Part shown: piece after piece, positions 11,967 to 22,855 of the stretch
How the letters are laid out: the number at the start of each line of letters is the position of its first letter
How positions within the stretch are numbered: the stretch's first letter is position 1
From: Tipula vernalis
Lineage: Eukaryota > Arthropoda > Insecta > Diptera > Tipulidae
NCBI GenBank assembly: GCA_958295665.1
Contig: OY282559.1
Location: 248,368,764 to 248,432,763, forward strand
Direction of reading: 5' to 3'
DNA length: 64,000 nt
The notes under the pieces: model-generated
The model's database searches: none
What the model was told of the DNA's origin: nothing
Seen by the model: only the letters and a program-made list of their open reading frames with translations
Position numbers and translations under genes: made by a program

Positions 11967-12059
11967 GCAAACGGAGGTGATCAGTAGGGTGGTAAGGAAA
12001 ACCAAGGACAATAATGAGTAATAACGGTAGTGCAGAATCTCCGAATTAGAAATTTCATT

Positions 12060-12310
12060 TTAAAATCTCATTTCCATGGCAAATCTCAAATTTTCTTATA
12101 ATCGATTAAGGAATAGCCAAGTATCATCCTACTTGGCCGTATTTCAGAACTTTATCTAGAAATCATTTCTATCGCACAAGTCAAATTCCACTAAAAACCG
12201 ACAAGAAGTAACCATGTTCCGTCCTACTTGGCCATATTCTAGAACAAATCATTATAGAATCCCGTTTCCATGGCGGATGTCAAATTCTACTAAAATCCTT
12301 AGTATTATAT
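12060..12310. repeat. About 107-bp interspersed tandem repeat, reverse orientation
   Basis: Two to three degenerate units: AGGAATAGCCAAGTATCATC, TACTTGGCCGTATTTCAGAA and ATCATTTCTATCGCACAAGT recur with a period near 107 bp. The same unit forms arrays at 29090-29450, 30160-30940, 48150-48245, 50810-51060 and 51390-51530. It lies just 3' of the gypsy relic. Confidence 0.7.
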
Positions 12311-12479
12311 ATTACTATTTCGAGCTGAACTAATTTTTATTTTATTGTATAAATAAACAACTTGATTATTGATAATTTTACAGAGAAGTAATGATCTATA
12401 ATAAAATAATTGATTCATTCTTCAACCAAATAATCCTCTAAACTTGGCAGAAATATGATATATTTTCTCAATCGTTGAC

Positions 12480-14740
12480 CTATCTGGCTATGTTGTTCAA
12501 AGTAACTTGTAAAATTTCCCTCGAGTAAAGAAATTCACAATACAACATAGGGGGGATTACCAACGTTTTAGCTAGCAAAATTCTAACGGTTTTAGGACAA
12601 AGGTTCTTATGGAGTTTCGATCCATATAATGCAGAGTTGATTTTACTACACACATTGATAATCGGAGAATGCCACGTGAATCTATTGTTAATGCATGTGC
12701 CTAAATTATTAACGCGATTTTGAAATGGAATTATCTTATTATCAATGTAAATATGTGGGATGACTAAAAAATCACGCTTTGAAATGAAGATTGCCCGCGT
12801 CTTTGAAATATTCAATGAAATTCCATTAGAAAAAGACCAGTCGCCCCCGAGGTAAATTTGACTATCATCTGCATACAAATAATATTTCCAGTATTTCAAA
12901 ACCTGAGGTAGATCATTGATAAATAGGGAGAATAATAACGGCCCAACGATAGTTCCCTAGAAAGCACCAGAAGGAATACGTTGCGGATCAGACAACTGAT
13001 CTTTTATTATGACTTTTTGATGTCTGTCCGATAAATAACTATACAAAAGCTTAAGCGCAGCTTTTTCAAATTTAAAATAAAGCATCAATTTTTGCAATAG
13101 TAACTTATGATTAAAACATTCAAAAGCTTTAGAAAAATCGAGCAATACTAATACAACAAAAGAGTTACTTCGATCAAGATGATATGCAATATCATCAATA
13201 ACTTGAAGAAGAACGGTGCTTGTACTATGATTGTTACGAAAACCTGATGGAAACTGTGTTAAATATTTATATTTTTCTATATGTTCATTGATTTGATCAC
13301 GCATAGGAATCTCGAAAACTTTAGATAATACCGATACCATACTGATTGGCCAAAAATTATCCAGCGAGTCATTATTTTGTTTCTTTCTAACCGGAATCAC
13401 TAAATTTGTTTGCCGTATATTAGCAAATTCGGAGGGCATGATACAATTATTTATTAATTACGTTAACGGTGACATAACAAAAGGTAATATCTTCTTTAAA
13501 AATTTTAGATTAATTGCATCCTGACCAGCTGCGCTAGATTTTATGCTGTAAATACTTTTCAAAACATCTAATTCCATTACACTGCTAACTGAAAACAAAT
13601 TAGAAGTGAAACTACGTGTGACATTAAAATCCGGAAGATGAAAGGCAACAGACTTGTTAGGGATGTTGCAAAAATGGGAATTTACTGCAGCAGGGTCAAT
13701 GTTAATTAAAACATCAGACCTACTTTTCCCTATGCTAATCGTATTAATATTTCCCCAAATTCTTGCCATAGTTAGCTTATGGTTACGAAAGTATTAATTT
13801 TCTTTAGCGGCTCTAATCAAATCGGTAACATAATTTTTCTCTCGTTCTGATATATTATGCGGTACTTCTTATCGGAAGTTTTCTGAAATTTAGTAAAGGC
13901 TTGGTCCCGAAGTAACATTCTGTTAGCAATTTTAAAATTAAACCACTAAAAAAATAATTGAAGCATAGAATTAATGATATAAGTCGAATACATTTGACTC
14001 CAATCAGCGCCCAAAAGGCAAAAAGCGATTGCTGCCTTATCTATGTTACTATAGTCGTAAATAAGCTTGTTCTGAATTTTGAACCTTGTAGATTTGACTT
14101 TACAGGAGATGAGTAGAAAATTATGATCAGATATATGTAGCATAGTATATTGTTTGAACCCCAAAATTTTAGCCTGCTCCGGATTAGGAACTAATCTAGC
14201 TATCTTGCTTTTAAAAGATCATGGAATTTATGCGACCTGTAAAGGATATTAAAATTGAAGTCACCACTTATTACGAAATTACTATATCACAATACAAACG
14301 AAGATATTATTTTCTGGAAATCATCCATGTCAGTTATTATAGCAGGTGTGGGATTGTACATACTACTATTAGAATTGTGATGGAAGGAAGTTTCATTTCA
14401 GCCATTACGAATTCTCTTGAATTTGTAACATTTTCTGTAGTATACACAGAGCCCACCAACACTTTTGTCTGTTCTGTCATACCGTAGAACATTATAGCCA
14501 TTTATGGCAACAGATTGATCACTGATCTTAGAAGAAAGCTAGGTTTCCGCTACGCACAAAATATCAATGTTATTAAAACTAATAAAAATTAGAATTTGAT
14601 ATATGTATATGGCAAAATCGACTGCGAGCATTAAGAAATCCAAAGTTTACGCACGAACTATTACCATCTTTCAAGTTTACGTCAGAGGTATTGTGTAGTG
14701 TATTCCAATAGAGACTGGAGTATAAAAACATAAAATACAA
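12480..14740 (-). pseudogene. LINE ORF2 (endonuclease + reverse transcriptase), CR1/jockey-like
   Basis: On the minus strand the endonuclease lies at about 14740-14090: a SVGGLCVYYRK-like segment near 14400, VISGDFNFNI near 14270 and SDHNFLLISC near 14130. A linker follows (13769-13458). RT blocks follow at 13439-12957: NFWPISMVSVLSKVFE, QFPSGFRNNHSTSTVLLQV, LLDFSKAFECFNHKLLLQKL and RIPSGAF. The catalytic YADD sits in the next frame (about 12880-12870), then the thumb region with NNLGTCINNRFTW. Stops at 12960, 13457 and elsewhere, plus frameshifts, make it non-functional. It lies directly downstream of a matching ORF1, so the two form one element. Confidence 0.85.
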
Positions 14741-14849
14741 AAAAATGTTAAAAATCAATTTAAAAAAATCATAAAATCTAGAAAAAAGTACCTAATTTTT
14801 ACAACAAAGATGCTCCTGATGAGTTACCCCTATTAATAAAGTTATTACT

Positions 14850-15960
14850 GCAGTGATGCTGTGACAGGAAATTTCTTTTGACGTCTTACATTAATGAACG
14901 GTGTAATGGCACACTGCAGTGGCCAAATACTACCATCAAAAGCCTTGTTGTATATTGTAGACTCCAACCCATCTCAATAAAGTTTAGCAAACTTCTATCA
15001 GTATTTTTTGGAACAAGTTCGTGACAATCGATTTCAGCCACTGAAATACTCAGCCTATGACTAAGATAATTTTTAATATCCTCTCTAGTAGTGGTTGGTT
15101 TAAAATTTGAGACGTGCAGGTAATATTTTGTATTCACCATTTCCAATTCGGTGTTGACTTCAGCTCCAGTTAGGATATTTTGCGAGCATAATTTTTTAAC
15201 GCTATTGATGTTGTCGACGTTGTTGTTGATTGATTGCGCCAATTGAATCTTGGGAAACAAAGACATTCATAAATAATTTTTGATTTTGGTCTTGTTAGCT
15301 TTGCGAAACTTTAAAATCAAATCAAAAAATAACCAAAGGACCACTTATTGTTTTCGGTGACGAGGTACAAAATCATATCAAATAAATAATAAAGACAAAA
15401 GAAAACTTGGATAAGGTTGTATTTGTGTTTGTGGATCATTTCACTTTTATTTGTATAATTTTGTATCCCGTCATAAAAAACAATAAATGGTCGCGATTGG
15501 CGATTTGATTTTAAAGTTTCGCAAAGCTAACAAGACCAAAATGAAAAATTGTTTATGAACGTCTATCTCTTTAAAACACATCACAAGCAAAGTGTAAAGA
15601 TTTCTCTTTTCTTTAAAAATTGTACTGAATTTTATTGGCTAAACCAAAGAGGTGAGTACAAAAGTTTTTGTAATTTATTTTGTTTCATTGATTGCATACA
15701 AAATTGTTTTTCTATCTTTTCTAAATCCTAATCTAAATATTTGTTCACAAATTTAGGACTAAACCGCAATAGAAGATATTGTTCTGTTTTATATTCTGTG
15801 ATATTAGTCAGCAATTTGCTAATCTCACTCAATTGAGACATCAATGCTTGGGTTAGGTTGTTGCTGATTGTTATAGTTTTTTAGACAATCATCACAAACA
15901 AAGTTAATGTTTGGATTATTGAGGCAAAATTTAGCATTCGCAGTTGATAAAGATTAGAAA
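14850..15960 (-). pseudogene. LINE ORF1 (PHD-like finger and C-terminal domain), split by a MITE
   Basis: The C-terminal part (15260-14886) contains KYYLHVSNFKPTTTREDIKN and CHELVPKNTDRSLLNF, the usual C-terminal ORF1 domain of insect CR1/jockey-group LINEs, and ends in another frame with WPLQCAITPF. The N-terminal part lies beyond the inserted foldback element (15565-15960) and includes a zinc-finger-like NPNINFVCDDCLK segment at about 15930-15885. The inserted element (15261-15564) and frameshifts inactivate it. Confidence 0.7.
15261..15564. mobile_element. Foldback MITE with about 130-bp arms inside LINE ORF1
   Basis: The left arm begins AGACATTCATAAATAATTTT; the reverse complement of the right end begins AGACGTTCATAAACAATTTT. 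Pairing continues almost without gaps through GGTCTTGTTAGCTTTGCGAA, then more loosely through TTATTGTTTT and ATACAAAAT to the centre. The 304-bp element has a very small loop and no coding capacity. It sits within the ORF1 sequence of the surrounding LINE. Confidence 0.85.
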
Positions 15961-15989
15961 TTTTTTATTTGGTAAATCAGAAAAATAAA

Positions 15990-18900
15990 GAGGACAATCT
16001 CTCATAACATATCTACTGAAAAAAGTAGAAACATCATTCCCCCCTCCCAGTACTTTAGCTCAAGGGCCAAGAGTTATACAAATGTATTACTCTTCAAAAA
16101 TGAGAACCCTCCTTGAGTTTCTATGTTGGTAGTTTGCTTTCGTACTGAAAAGTTGGTCTACTCATCAGGTATCTACGACCAAACTGAAGAACGTATTGAC
16201 ATAGTGAATTATATTCACTATATCAAAAATCCAAGGATATACCTCATTTCTCACAGGAGCTTGAAATTTAAAGAAAATCAACGCAAATGATTTATAAATT
16301 AGCAAGTTACCAAAGTTTATATTGTTAATCAATTTATTTTCTTTTGACAAAATAAATTCATAAACAAAAAGAAGCTAGGGTAAATTAAAAATGTTTAAAT
16401 CATTTGCATTGGTTTTATTTTCATTCGAAATCATATTTTTTGCATGGTTAAAAAAAAATCCGTGAAAGAAAATCGGCCTGGTGTTTTCTAAACCGTAATG
16501 ATTTGTTTTCCTGGCTAAAATCAGTCATGTAAATATTGAGTATATTTATATTATGAAATAACAAAAATTTTCCGAAAGATGCCAATTTGTCTAGATATTT
16601 TCCGAAAATACATATGTTAAATTGACTACCCACGCGTAATAAGAGGAGTATATTGGTTTATATTTTCTATATCATATTTCTTAGAAATTTATGAAACAAG
16701 ATATCGATGTTTACCTTTGTTATTAATTTATATGTTATTTAAAGAATTATAATTTGTTATTATTTTCGATAATGAAAAATGCAATACACTGTATGCCAAT
16801 TAGGTCTGTTGTCGGGTAAATATCAATCAATCATTTATATTACATCACTCTCGCAGCATACCTAATAAATTGTTCCACTCACACCAGTCCTATACCCATA
16901 TATAATTTATATAGAATTATAATTAATTAATTAAATAATTTCTTAATTAAAAAAATGTTGCTTATAATTTGAAATGTAAATTAATTCTCCTCATGGTATG
17001 GGCAATGAAAATTCTTCGTCGGTTTGAACATTAGTTTTTTTCATGTAGCGTGAAAATTAATTTAATTGGGTTTCTTCTTCTATTCTCCCGTTTCTTTCTT
17101 AGTTTCACATGTGTATATCTCTTAAATTTCATTTAAATCATTTAAAGTCTATTTCTTCTCCATCTCCAAATGAAAACGTTGGTTTCTTTCGTAAAAGAAA
17201 AATCGGATATTTTTAGACATGTAAGTTTTCTTCCGTTTTCCATGCATATACGATAAAACAACATCAAAATGGAAAACAAAAAGGAAAATTCGGTATTTTC
17301 TGTATAGTCGCGTATATTTCATGTTCTTTGAATAGTTAGCTTTTGGACAAAAAAATTTGTTTGTACAAATTAATTCACGTTCACCAAACAACGTTTCCAA
17401 AAACAGAAAGCTTTTGAAGCTTTATGTAGGCGTATTCCATTAATACAGTACGCAGCTTTGTAAGATGAAAAAAAAAATTAAAGAGTAAGGGCTTAACCTT
17501 AATAATTAATGAGCGAAATAAAAGAATTAATTTAGAGATTTACCATTCAAAATTTTAAACATGACAAAGCTTTGTGATGAGAAACTGTTTTAGAAATCTG
17601 ATGGTAACAGAGTTCGTAACATAATACAGTTACACATAACGGAAGAGTTTTGATCTTTTCGACTGTAAAACAAGTCATTATTAATATGTTGAATATCAAT
17701 GGGTGGCGAACGCAATAGGTGTTTCTTTTTACAAAAAGCTAGTAGAAGTTTTCAATGACATTTCGTTTTTTTACGATCTTATAAAGGAAAGTCTAAAATT
17801 ATATAATCGGCGCAATATTTACAAATAGCGTTGTTCCGAATCTTGTTTTTAAACTTTCTTAAATTAAAAATTTTTTAATTTCCATATTAATGTCCGATGT
17901 TTTTGATTTGTTTTCAACATTAATTAATTTTTGAGAATATTAACCCCTTGAGCAATCCAAAACAAGTATTTTTAATATTTATCTTTAATGGTTGTTTTTG
18001 ATTGATTAATAATGCAGCGTACAAATCATATCGTCTAATATGATGTCGATGTTCTCATAAACATTACTTTATAAAAATGTTCTTGGGGCATTCGAGATTT
18101 AATGGAAAATAATTGCAAGACAAAAATAGAAAAAATATTTCCAGTTACAAAATTTAAATTGACTTAAATCATGTAAATGTTCATCCTCGTTTGCATAAGG
18201 TTTACAGTGTTGTTTCTAAAATCTTTGGATCCAGATACCGAATTTGCCGATACGTATTGTGAAATAAAAATATTGTTCTTTACATAATCCTCTTCAAGAT
18301 AATAATGAATATATCAATATGCTTGGATCTATTAGCTAATTTTTTCTCCTCAATTAGCTCATATGACTTGCCCGGCTGATAACTCCATCGAATACCTTAA
18401 AAGGTTATAGTCACTATTTGACTACCTATCAATCATATTCTCTACCTAATCGACATGGGTTGTTAATGAAAAAAATACAAGAACATAGCCGGATATCAGG
18501 TCTCTGCTTACTGAAACGTATAACAAACAGCCAAAACGTTTCTGATAGATGTTAACTGTTTCATTCAATAAAATTCTTGAAGAAATTCGTTTTCTCTAGC
18601 TGGTACTGCTGGGAACATGTAACGTCTTTGCGACACTTAAGGTGAAATCCGTGTGCCTTTATTAATTTCAAAACCCACAATTTGATTTTACTAAATAATT
18701 TTCATGTTCATTAATTAAATCTACACTTTTGCTACCAATTATAAAACCTCATCCTGATCAAATAGTACCTAACACAATCCATCATCCTTGTTAATTTATT
18801 AAAGCCCACACTGATCAGCTTGCTTTGCTTATATCCCCATCTCTTATCAGTTTTGCTTTGTTTATATCTCCGACTATTTAAGATTATACAAACTATTATT

Positions 18901-19040
18901 CAATAAATATAATAGATTGAGAAACATTACCTTCTGCAACCCTCCTTTTTTCTGTAATCCCCCTTTTTAGTTCGGTACAGAAACCGGTTAAGTATAAAAA
19001 TTCAACTAATAGTCAACTTTAAAGCTGGAGAAATGCGATC
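15990..19040. other. AT-rich DNA, no recognised gene
   Basis: About 3 kb of A/T-rich sequence. The reading frames present (for example 17149-17400 minus) are short, low in complexity and match nothing I know. Around 18617-18971 there is a stretch with a TATTTAAG box, AATAAA and TGT/ACA-type ends that could be a solo LTR, but no flanking duplication was seen. Confidence 0.45.
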
Positions 19041-19654
19041 AATCCTCCGCCTGACTTGATGCATCTAAAATAATTTTTTCAAGATGATTTCTGGTTTCCG
19101 AATACAGTGGAACCTCGTTAAGCGAGGTACGATTGAATTCCAAAATATCGGTAGAATTTTCTATTTTTGAATTTTCTGTTTTTGTAAACATAGTTATTTA
19201 AAGTAACACAATTCGCAGAACGAAAACATTTCTAATTTATTTATGAACGCAGAATTATTACATCTATGCTTCAGTATTTTGGAAATCTTAATTTTCAAAA
19301 TATAAAAAAATAATCCTTCCTTTTTCAGGATTTTGTTCAGACAACTTACTTCATAAAAATAACAAATCGGCCTTTTATCTAGGCCGGTGACCATGTCAGC
19401 CTTTTGTTCTTATCATCCTTTTATCTCCAACACTCTTTTGACTCGTTGGGCGTGTTCAATTTTCTCCAGAAATCTAAGTTCCGCATTAAAGCAACTAAAT
19501 CTTGGCGAAGAACTGTTTTGAAACAGCTTCATCAGGTCATGATGGATTTACAGGGTGATTCATAAGTTCTTGCCGAAAATGAAACAAAATACACATAATG
19601 TTTTTATATGAACATTAAATAGTTTTCGTGACTTATTATTGTACATTATATATA

Positions 19655-21214
19655 CAGACTTGGCCAAAATTATAAAGCACCCCTCCCAAATTGCAGTATC
19701 TACAAGACGAATGAAGACAAAAATTAAACCTCAATATTTTTAGGAAATACTTTTTATATTTTATTAATTTTAGTATTTTGTAGGTCCTCCTTTGGCTTTG
19801 ATGACAGCCAGGACTCTTTTATTCATCGACCGTACTAATTTTTCGCAGGTATTTCTCGATATATTTTTCCATTCCTCTGTCAGCGCACGTTTGAGGTCTT
19901 CCTTTGAAGTCATACTGCGATCCTTGATTTTTTTTTTTAAAATTGACCACAAATTTTCAATGGGATTTAGGTCTGGTGACTGGGCGGGCCAGTCCATGAC
20001 TCGAATTTGTTTTTTTCGAAACCAACTCATCGTAACGCGGGAAGTATGGCAGGGGGCATTATCCTGTTGATAAATTATCGAAGAACTATCCGTTTCCCCA
20101 AAGATTTGCCGAATTGAGGCATTCAATGCAGCCTCGAGGACGGTAACATAGTTGGTACTGTTCATCGGACCCTCACAAAACAACAGTTTTCCCACCCCTG
20201 ATGATGCCATACAACCCCACACCATCAGTTTACCCCCTCCATGCTTTACGGTAGGCACTATACAATCAGGATTGTATGCTTCCCCGACTCTTCTTCTTAC
20301 GATGGTTGCGCCAGGAGTTCCAAAAATCTATAAGAATTCCATCAAATTGAACATAAATTTCTCTATTAATTCTTTTAAAATACATAGCACAATTTTTTAT
20401 TTTTTTTTTGACTAATTATTTTTTAATATTTATTTTTTATATTTACCTCAAAAGTAGATTCATCTGACCAAACAACTCTCGCCCAATCCACGTCATTCCA
20501 ATGTTTGTGTTCTCGAGCCCATCTCAAGCGACTTTTTATGTTGGTAAGTGAGAGCAAAGGTTTTTTTCTTGCTTTACAACCTTTCAATCCAGCTTGCAGG
20601 AGCCTTCTTCTAACTGTCCGTGCCGAAATGTGAACTTCTTGTTCTGTTAAATGCTCTGCAGCTATCTCAGCCGATGTTTTTCTTCGGTTTTTGAGAGATT
20701 TTCGCACAATTTGTCGATCGTCTCTTACCGAAGTGATACGATTTCTGCCTGAGCGTAGTTTATAGGCATAGTCCCCGGTCTCTTTAACCCTTTTCAATGT
20801 AGATTGAACTGCTCCACGAGAGCATTTTAATTTTTGGGATATTTTAATTTGGCTTACACCCTGGGAATCCAACAACACAATTTGTGCCCTTATTCCTTCA
20901 CTGAGTTGGCACGCTTTAGGCATAATTATCATAAACACACTTTTTTTCTCAAAAAACTTACGAAAACTCTTTTTGATTTAAAACACTTTATGTGAAGACT
21001 GCACACGATCAAATACAAAACTAAAATAAAAAAATTTTACGACGCTACAACTTCTTGTTAAGAACCTAAAACAAAACAAAAATTGGTGATTTTCAATAAT
21101 TAAGGGTCGCATTCGGTGGGATGACTCGTTCGTTAACACCCATTGTTTAGAAAGACATAATATTAATATATAATGCTAATAGATAGGGGTGCTTTATATT
21201 TTTGGCCCCAACTG
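19655..21214 (-). mobile_element. Complete Tc1-like transposon
   Basis: The left end CAGACTTGGCCAAAATTATA and the reverse complement of the right end CAGTTGGGGCCAAAAATATA form terminal inverted repeats that continue through AAAGCACCCCT. TA flanks each side (19653-19654 and 21215-21216). The length of 1,560 bp is normal for Tc1-like elements. It contains one minus-strand transposase gene with open exons. The right flank is a long (TA)n tract, a plausible insertion hot spot for a TA-targeting element. Confidence 0.92.
19770..20923 (-). CDS. Tc1-like transposase, DD34E, two exons, apparently intact
   Basis: This enzyme binds the element's ends and catalyses cut-and-paste transposition at TA sites. 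Exon 1 is 20923-20447 and exon 2 is 20327-19770. The 119-bp intron (20328-20446, GTAAAT...TTATAG) is phase 0, and splicing gives 344 residues, the usual family size. The start at MPKACQLSEG was preferred over an in-frame ATG five codons upstream by family resemblance. An N-terminal paired-like helix-turn-helix (about 8-55) and a second one (about 85-125) precede the catalytic domain. The catalytic residues are D154 (WSDEST), D248 (QQDNAPCHTS) and E283 (PDLNPIENLW), with exactly 34 residues between D248 and E283. The C-terminus KAKGGPTKY is also typical. No stop or frameshift was found. Confidence 0.9.
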
Positions 21215-21218
21215 TACA

Positions 21219-21322
<104 letters not shown>

Positions 21323-21439
21323 TGTTTAATATTTGAGAAACATATTCCACCATATAATGCTAAGCCCTACTCAAGCTTTAAATTGAAAATACTATAGTAT
21401 ACTTTTAAAATAACATCGATCGGACAAATCGGTCGAAGT

Positions 21440-22288
21440 AAATTCAACTTCTTTAGGGCATGATTTAAAAAAATTCTGTTACGTTAGTGATATGGGGTTT
21501 AAAATTTAGCTTATTATCAAAGGTTATTCCCAGATATTTAAATTCATCGATACACTGCAAGGAATTACTTGAGTTTATTAATGAGGTACACTTTACCGTT
21601 ATGATAAAATACATTCAAATCCGTCAAGTTTTTGAAGCTGACGTTAAATACCATACCTCCAAATTTATTACTTAAGCGCATGTGGTGATTTATAAACCAA
21701 ATTCGCGAATGCGTTTGTCTATGCTGTCAACGCAGTAAAGCAAACGCTATAATTTTACCGTACAGCTTTAACTAAAAACGGAATTTATATAAACTAGAAA
21801 TAATAGCGGTCCAAGAACAGAGTCCTGTAGGACACCGGAGAGAATTTCATCGAAATCACAGAAATTACCATTTATTTCTGCTTGTTGCAGTCTGTTTAAG
21901 AGATACGATTTTAACCAGTCATACATGAACCCTCTAAGCCCAAAGCCGGTACTCCGACCACTTCTGAAACCAAATACTAGAACATTCGGGTTTTAATAAT
22001 TTTCTCAAATAATTAAGGAAGCACTGATAATTTTGAAATAGGGCGATAATTCGTCTTGAGTAACCTATTATCTTTCTTGAACAAACTCGTTTTACTCGTT
22101 GGCTGTTTAGTGAGCTTCCTTGATAAACTATTTTTCAGATTAACCAGCCTATAAAGATCGAGAGACATCCACGGAGCCAATTTATTTTTAGTTATGCTGC
22201 TTTGCTTTTGGAATTAACAACTCTCAAGGCTACTATGAAATATTTCCAAGAAACTATCTAAGGAATCGTTAACAGAAGTTGTTGAGAA
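21440..22288 (-). pseudogene. Second LINE: ORF2 reverse transcriptase remnant
   Basis: Reading the minus strand from high to low coordinates: FSTTSVNDSLDSFLEIFHSS (about 22280-22215), APWMSLDLYRLVNLKNSL (near 22170-22120), LLKTNYRPISKLSVLP (about 22070-22020), GFMYDWLKSYLLNRLQQAEI (about 21930-21870), VLQDSVLGPLLFLVYINSVF (about 21830-21770) and EFKYLGITFDNKLNFKPHI (about 21560-21500). These are the linker, RT fingers, thumb-proximal and post-RT blocks of a jockey/CR1-group LINE. The YxDD region is degraded. It continues on the far side of the LTR element inserted at 22293-26266. Confidence 0.75.
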
Positions 22289-22292
22289 AACT

Positions 22293-22417
22293 GTCATATA
22301 TGTATTGTATGTATCACATAAACATAGAATATGTTTATGGTGTAAACGCGGTTTATGCGGTTGATAGGGATAACCTAAAAACAATAGATGGATAGACAAC
22401 GGAGAAGTAATACATAC
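22293..22417 (+). repeat. Partial 5' LTR
   Basis: This stretch equals the first 125 bp of the 3' LTR except at three positions (A/C, A/G and T/A differences). It breaks off after ACATAC, where non-LTR sequence begins. Confidence 0.9.
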
Positions 22418-22483
22418 CAAATGGACAAATACAGCCTAATCGTACCGTAAACAAGTAATAATTATGGAAAATAAAATAAACTA

Positions 22484-22855
22484 GTGGACCAGAAGAAGCA
22501 GTATTATAATCAACATCAAAAATATAGTCAACATAATAATTATAATCAAAAACAAAGACAAATCAGCAACAAAAGGGATCAACATCAAAACCAGTGTGGA
22601 AAATGCGGATATCAACATCAATATAGGCGATGTCCAGCATTCAATAAAACTTGTAAAAAGTTAAAGAAGGTAGGACATTTTTATAATATGTGTAGAACGT
22701 CGGAAAATAAAAGATCAAACAAAGTAAATTATTTAGAAAATGTTGAAGATCATGTAAGCAATTATGATAAAGATAGTAAATTCTTAGGATGTATAGAAAA
22801 TAAAACTGAAAATAGTACAGGGTGGTACGAAAAAATTGATAAATTTAAAAATTAA
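22484..22855 (+). pseudogene. Gag nucleocapsid-region remnant
   Basis: A 123-residue frame rich in Gln, Asn, His and Lys. It contains a zinc-knuckle-like stretch CGKCGYQHQYRRCPAF followed by a second candidate, CKKLKKVGHFYNMC. The capsid part is missing because of the 5' deletion. The frame overlaps the protease frame by 20 nt, consistent with frameshift expression in the parent element. Confidence 0.7.

Larger units (their letters stand above)
6430..11970 (+). mobile_element. Ty3/gypsy LTR retrotransposon relic, split by a pogo-like element
   Basis: In order on the plus strand: a leader (about 6430-7066), gag-like frames (7067-7782), reverse transcriptase (about 8016-8555), a 2.7-kb inserted transposon (8558-11290), then the remaining RT, connection and RNase H sequence (11293-about 11966). 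The leader has an imperfect direct duplication: the block TTCCTGTGTGT...GAAGTGGCGTC occurs near 6495-6560 and again near 6607-6670; this TGGCG-containing segment might be primer-binding-site related, but I cannot show it. No integrase and no 3' LTR were found, so the copy is 3'-truncated. Confidence 0.75.

Noticed and set aside
18617..18971. Candidate solo LTR (TGTAAC start, TATTTAAG, AATAAA, TACA end)
   Set aside because: The flanking bases do not form a direct repeat and no second copy is visible here.
19106..19140. CAGTGGAACCTCGTTAAGCG preceded by TA, resembling a pogo/Tigger end
   Set aside because: No matching inverted end was found nearby, so no element can be defined.
19547..19580. 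TACAGGGTGATTCATAAGTT, resembling a mariner-type terminus
   Set aside because: Single end only; no partner and no transposase next to it.
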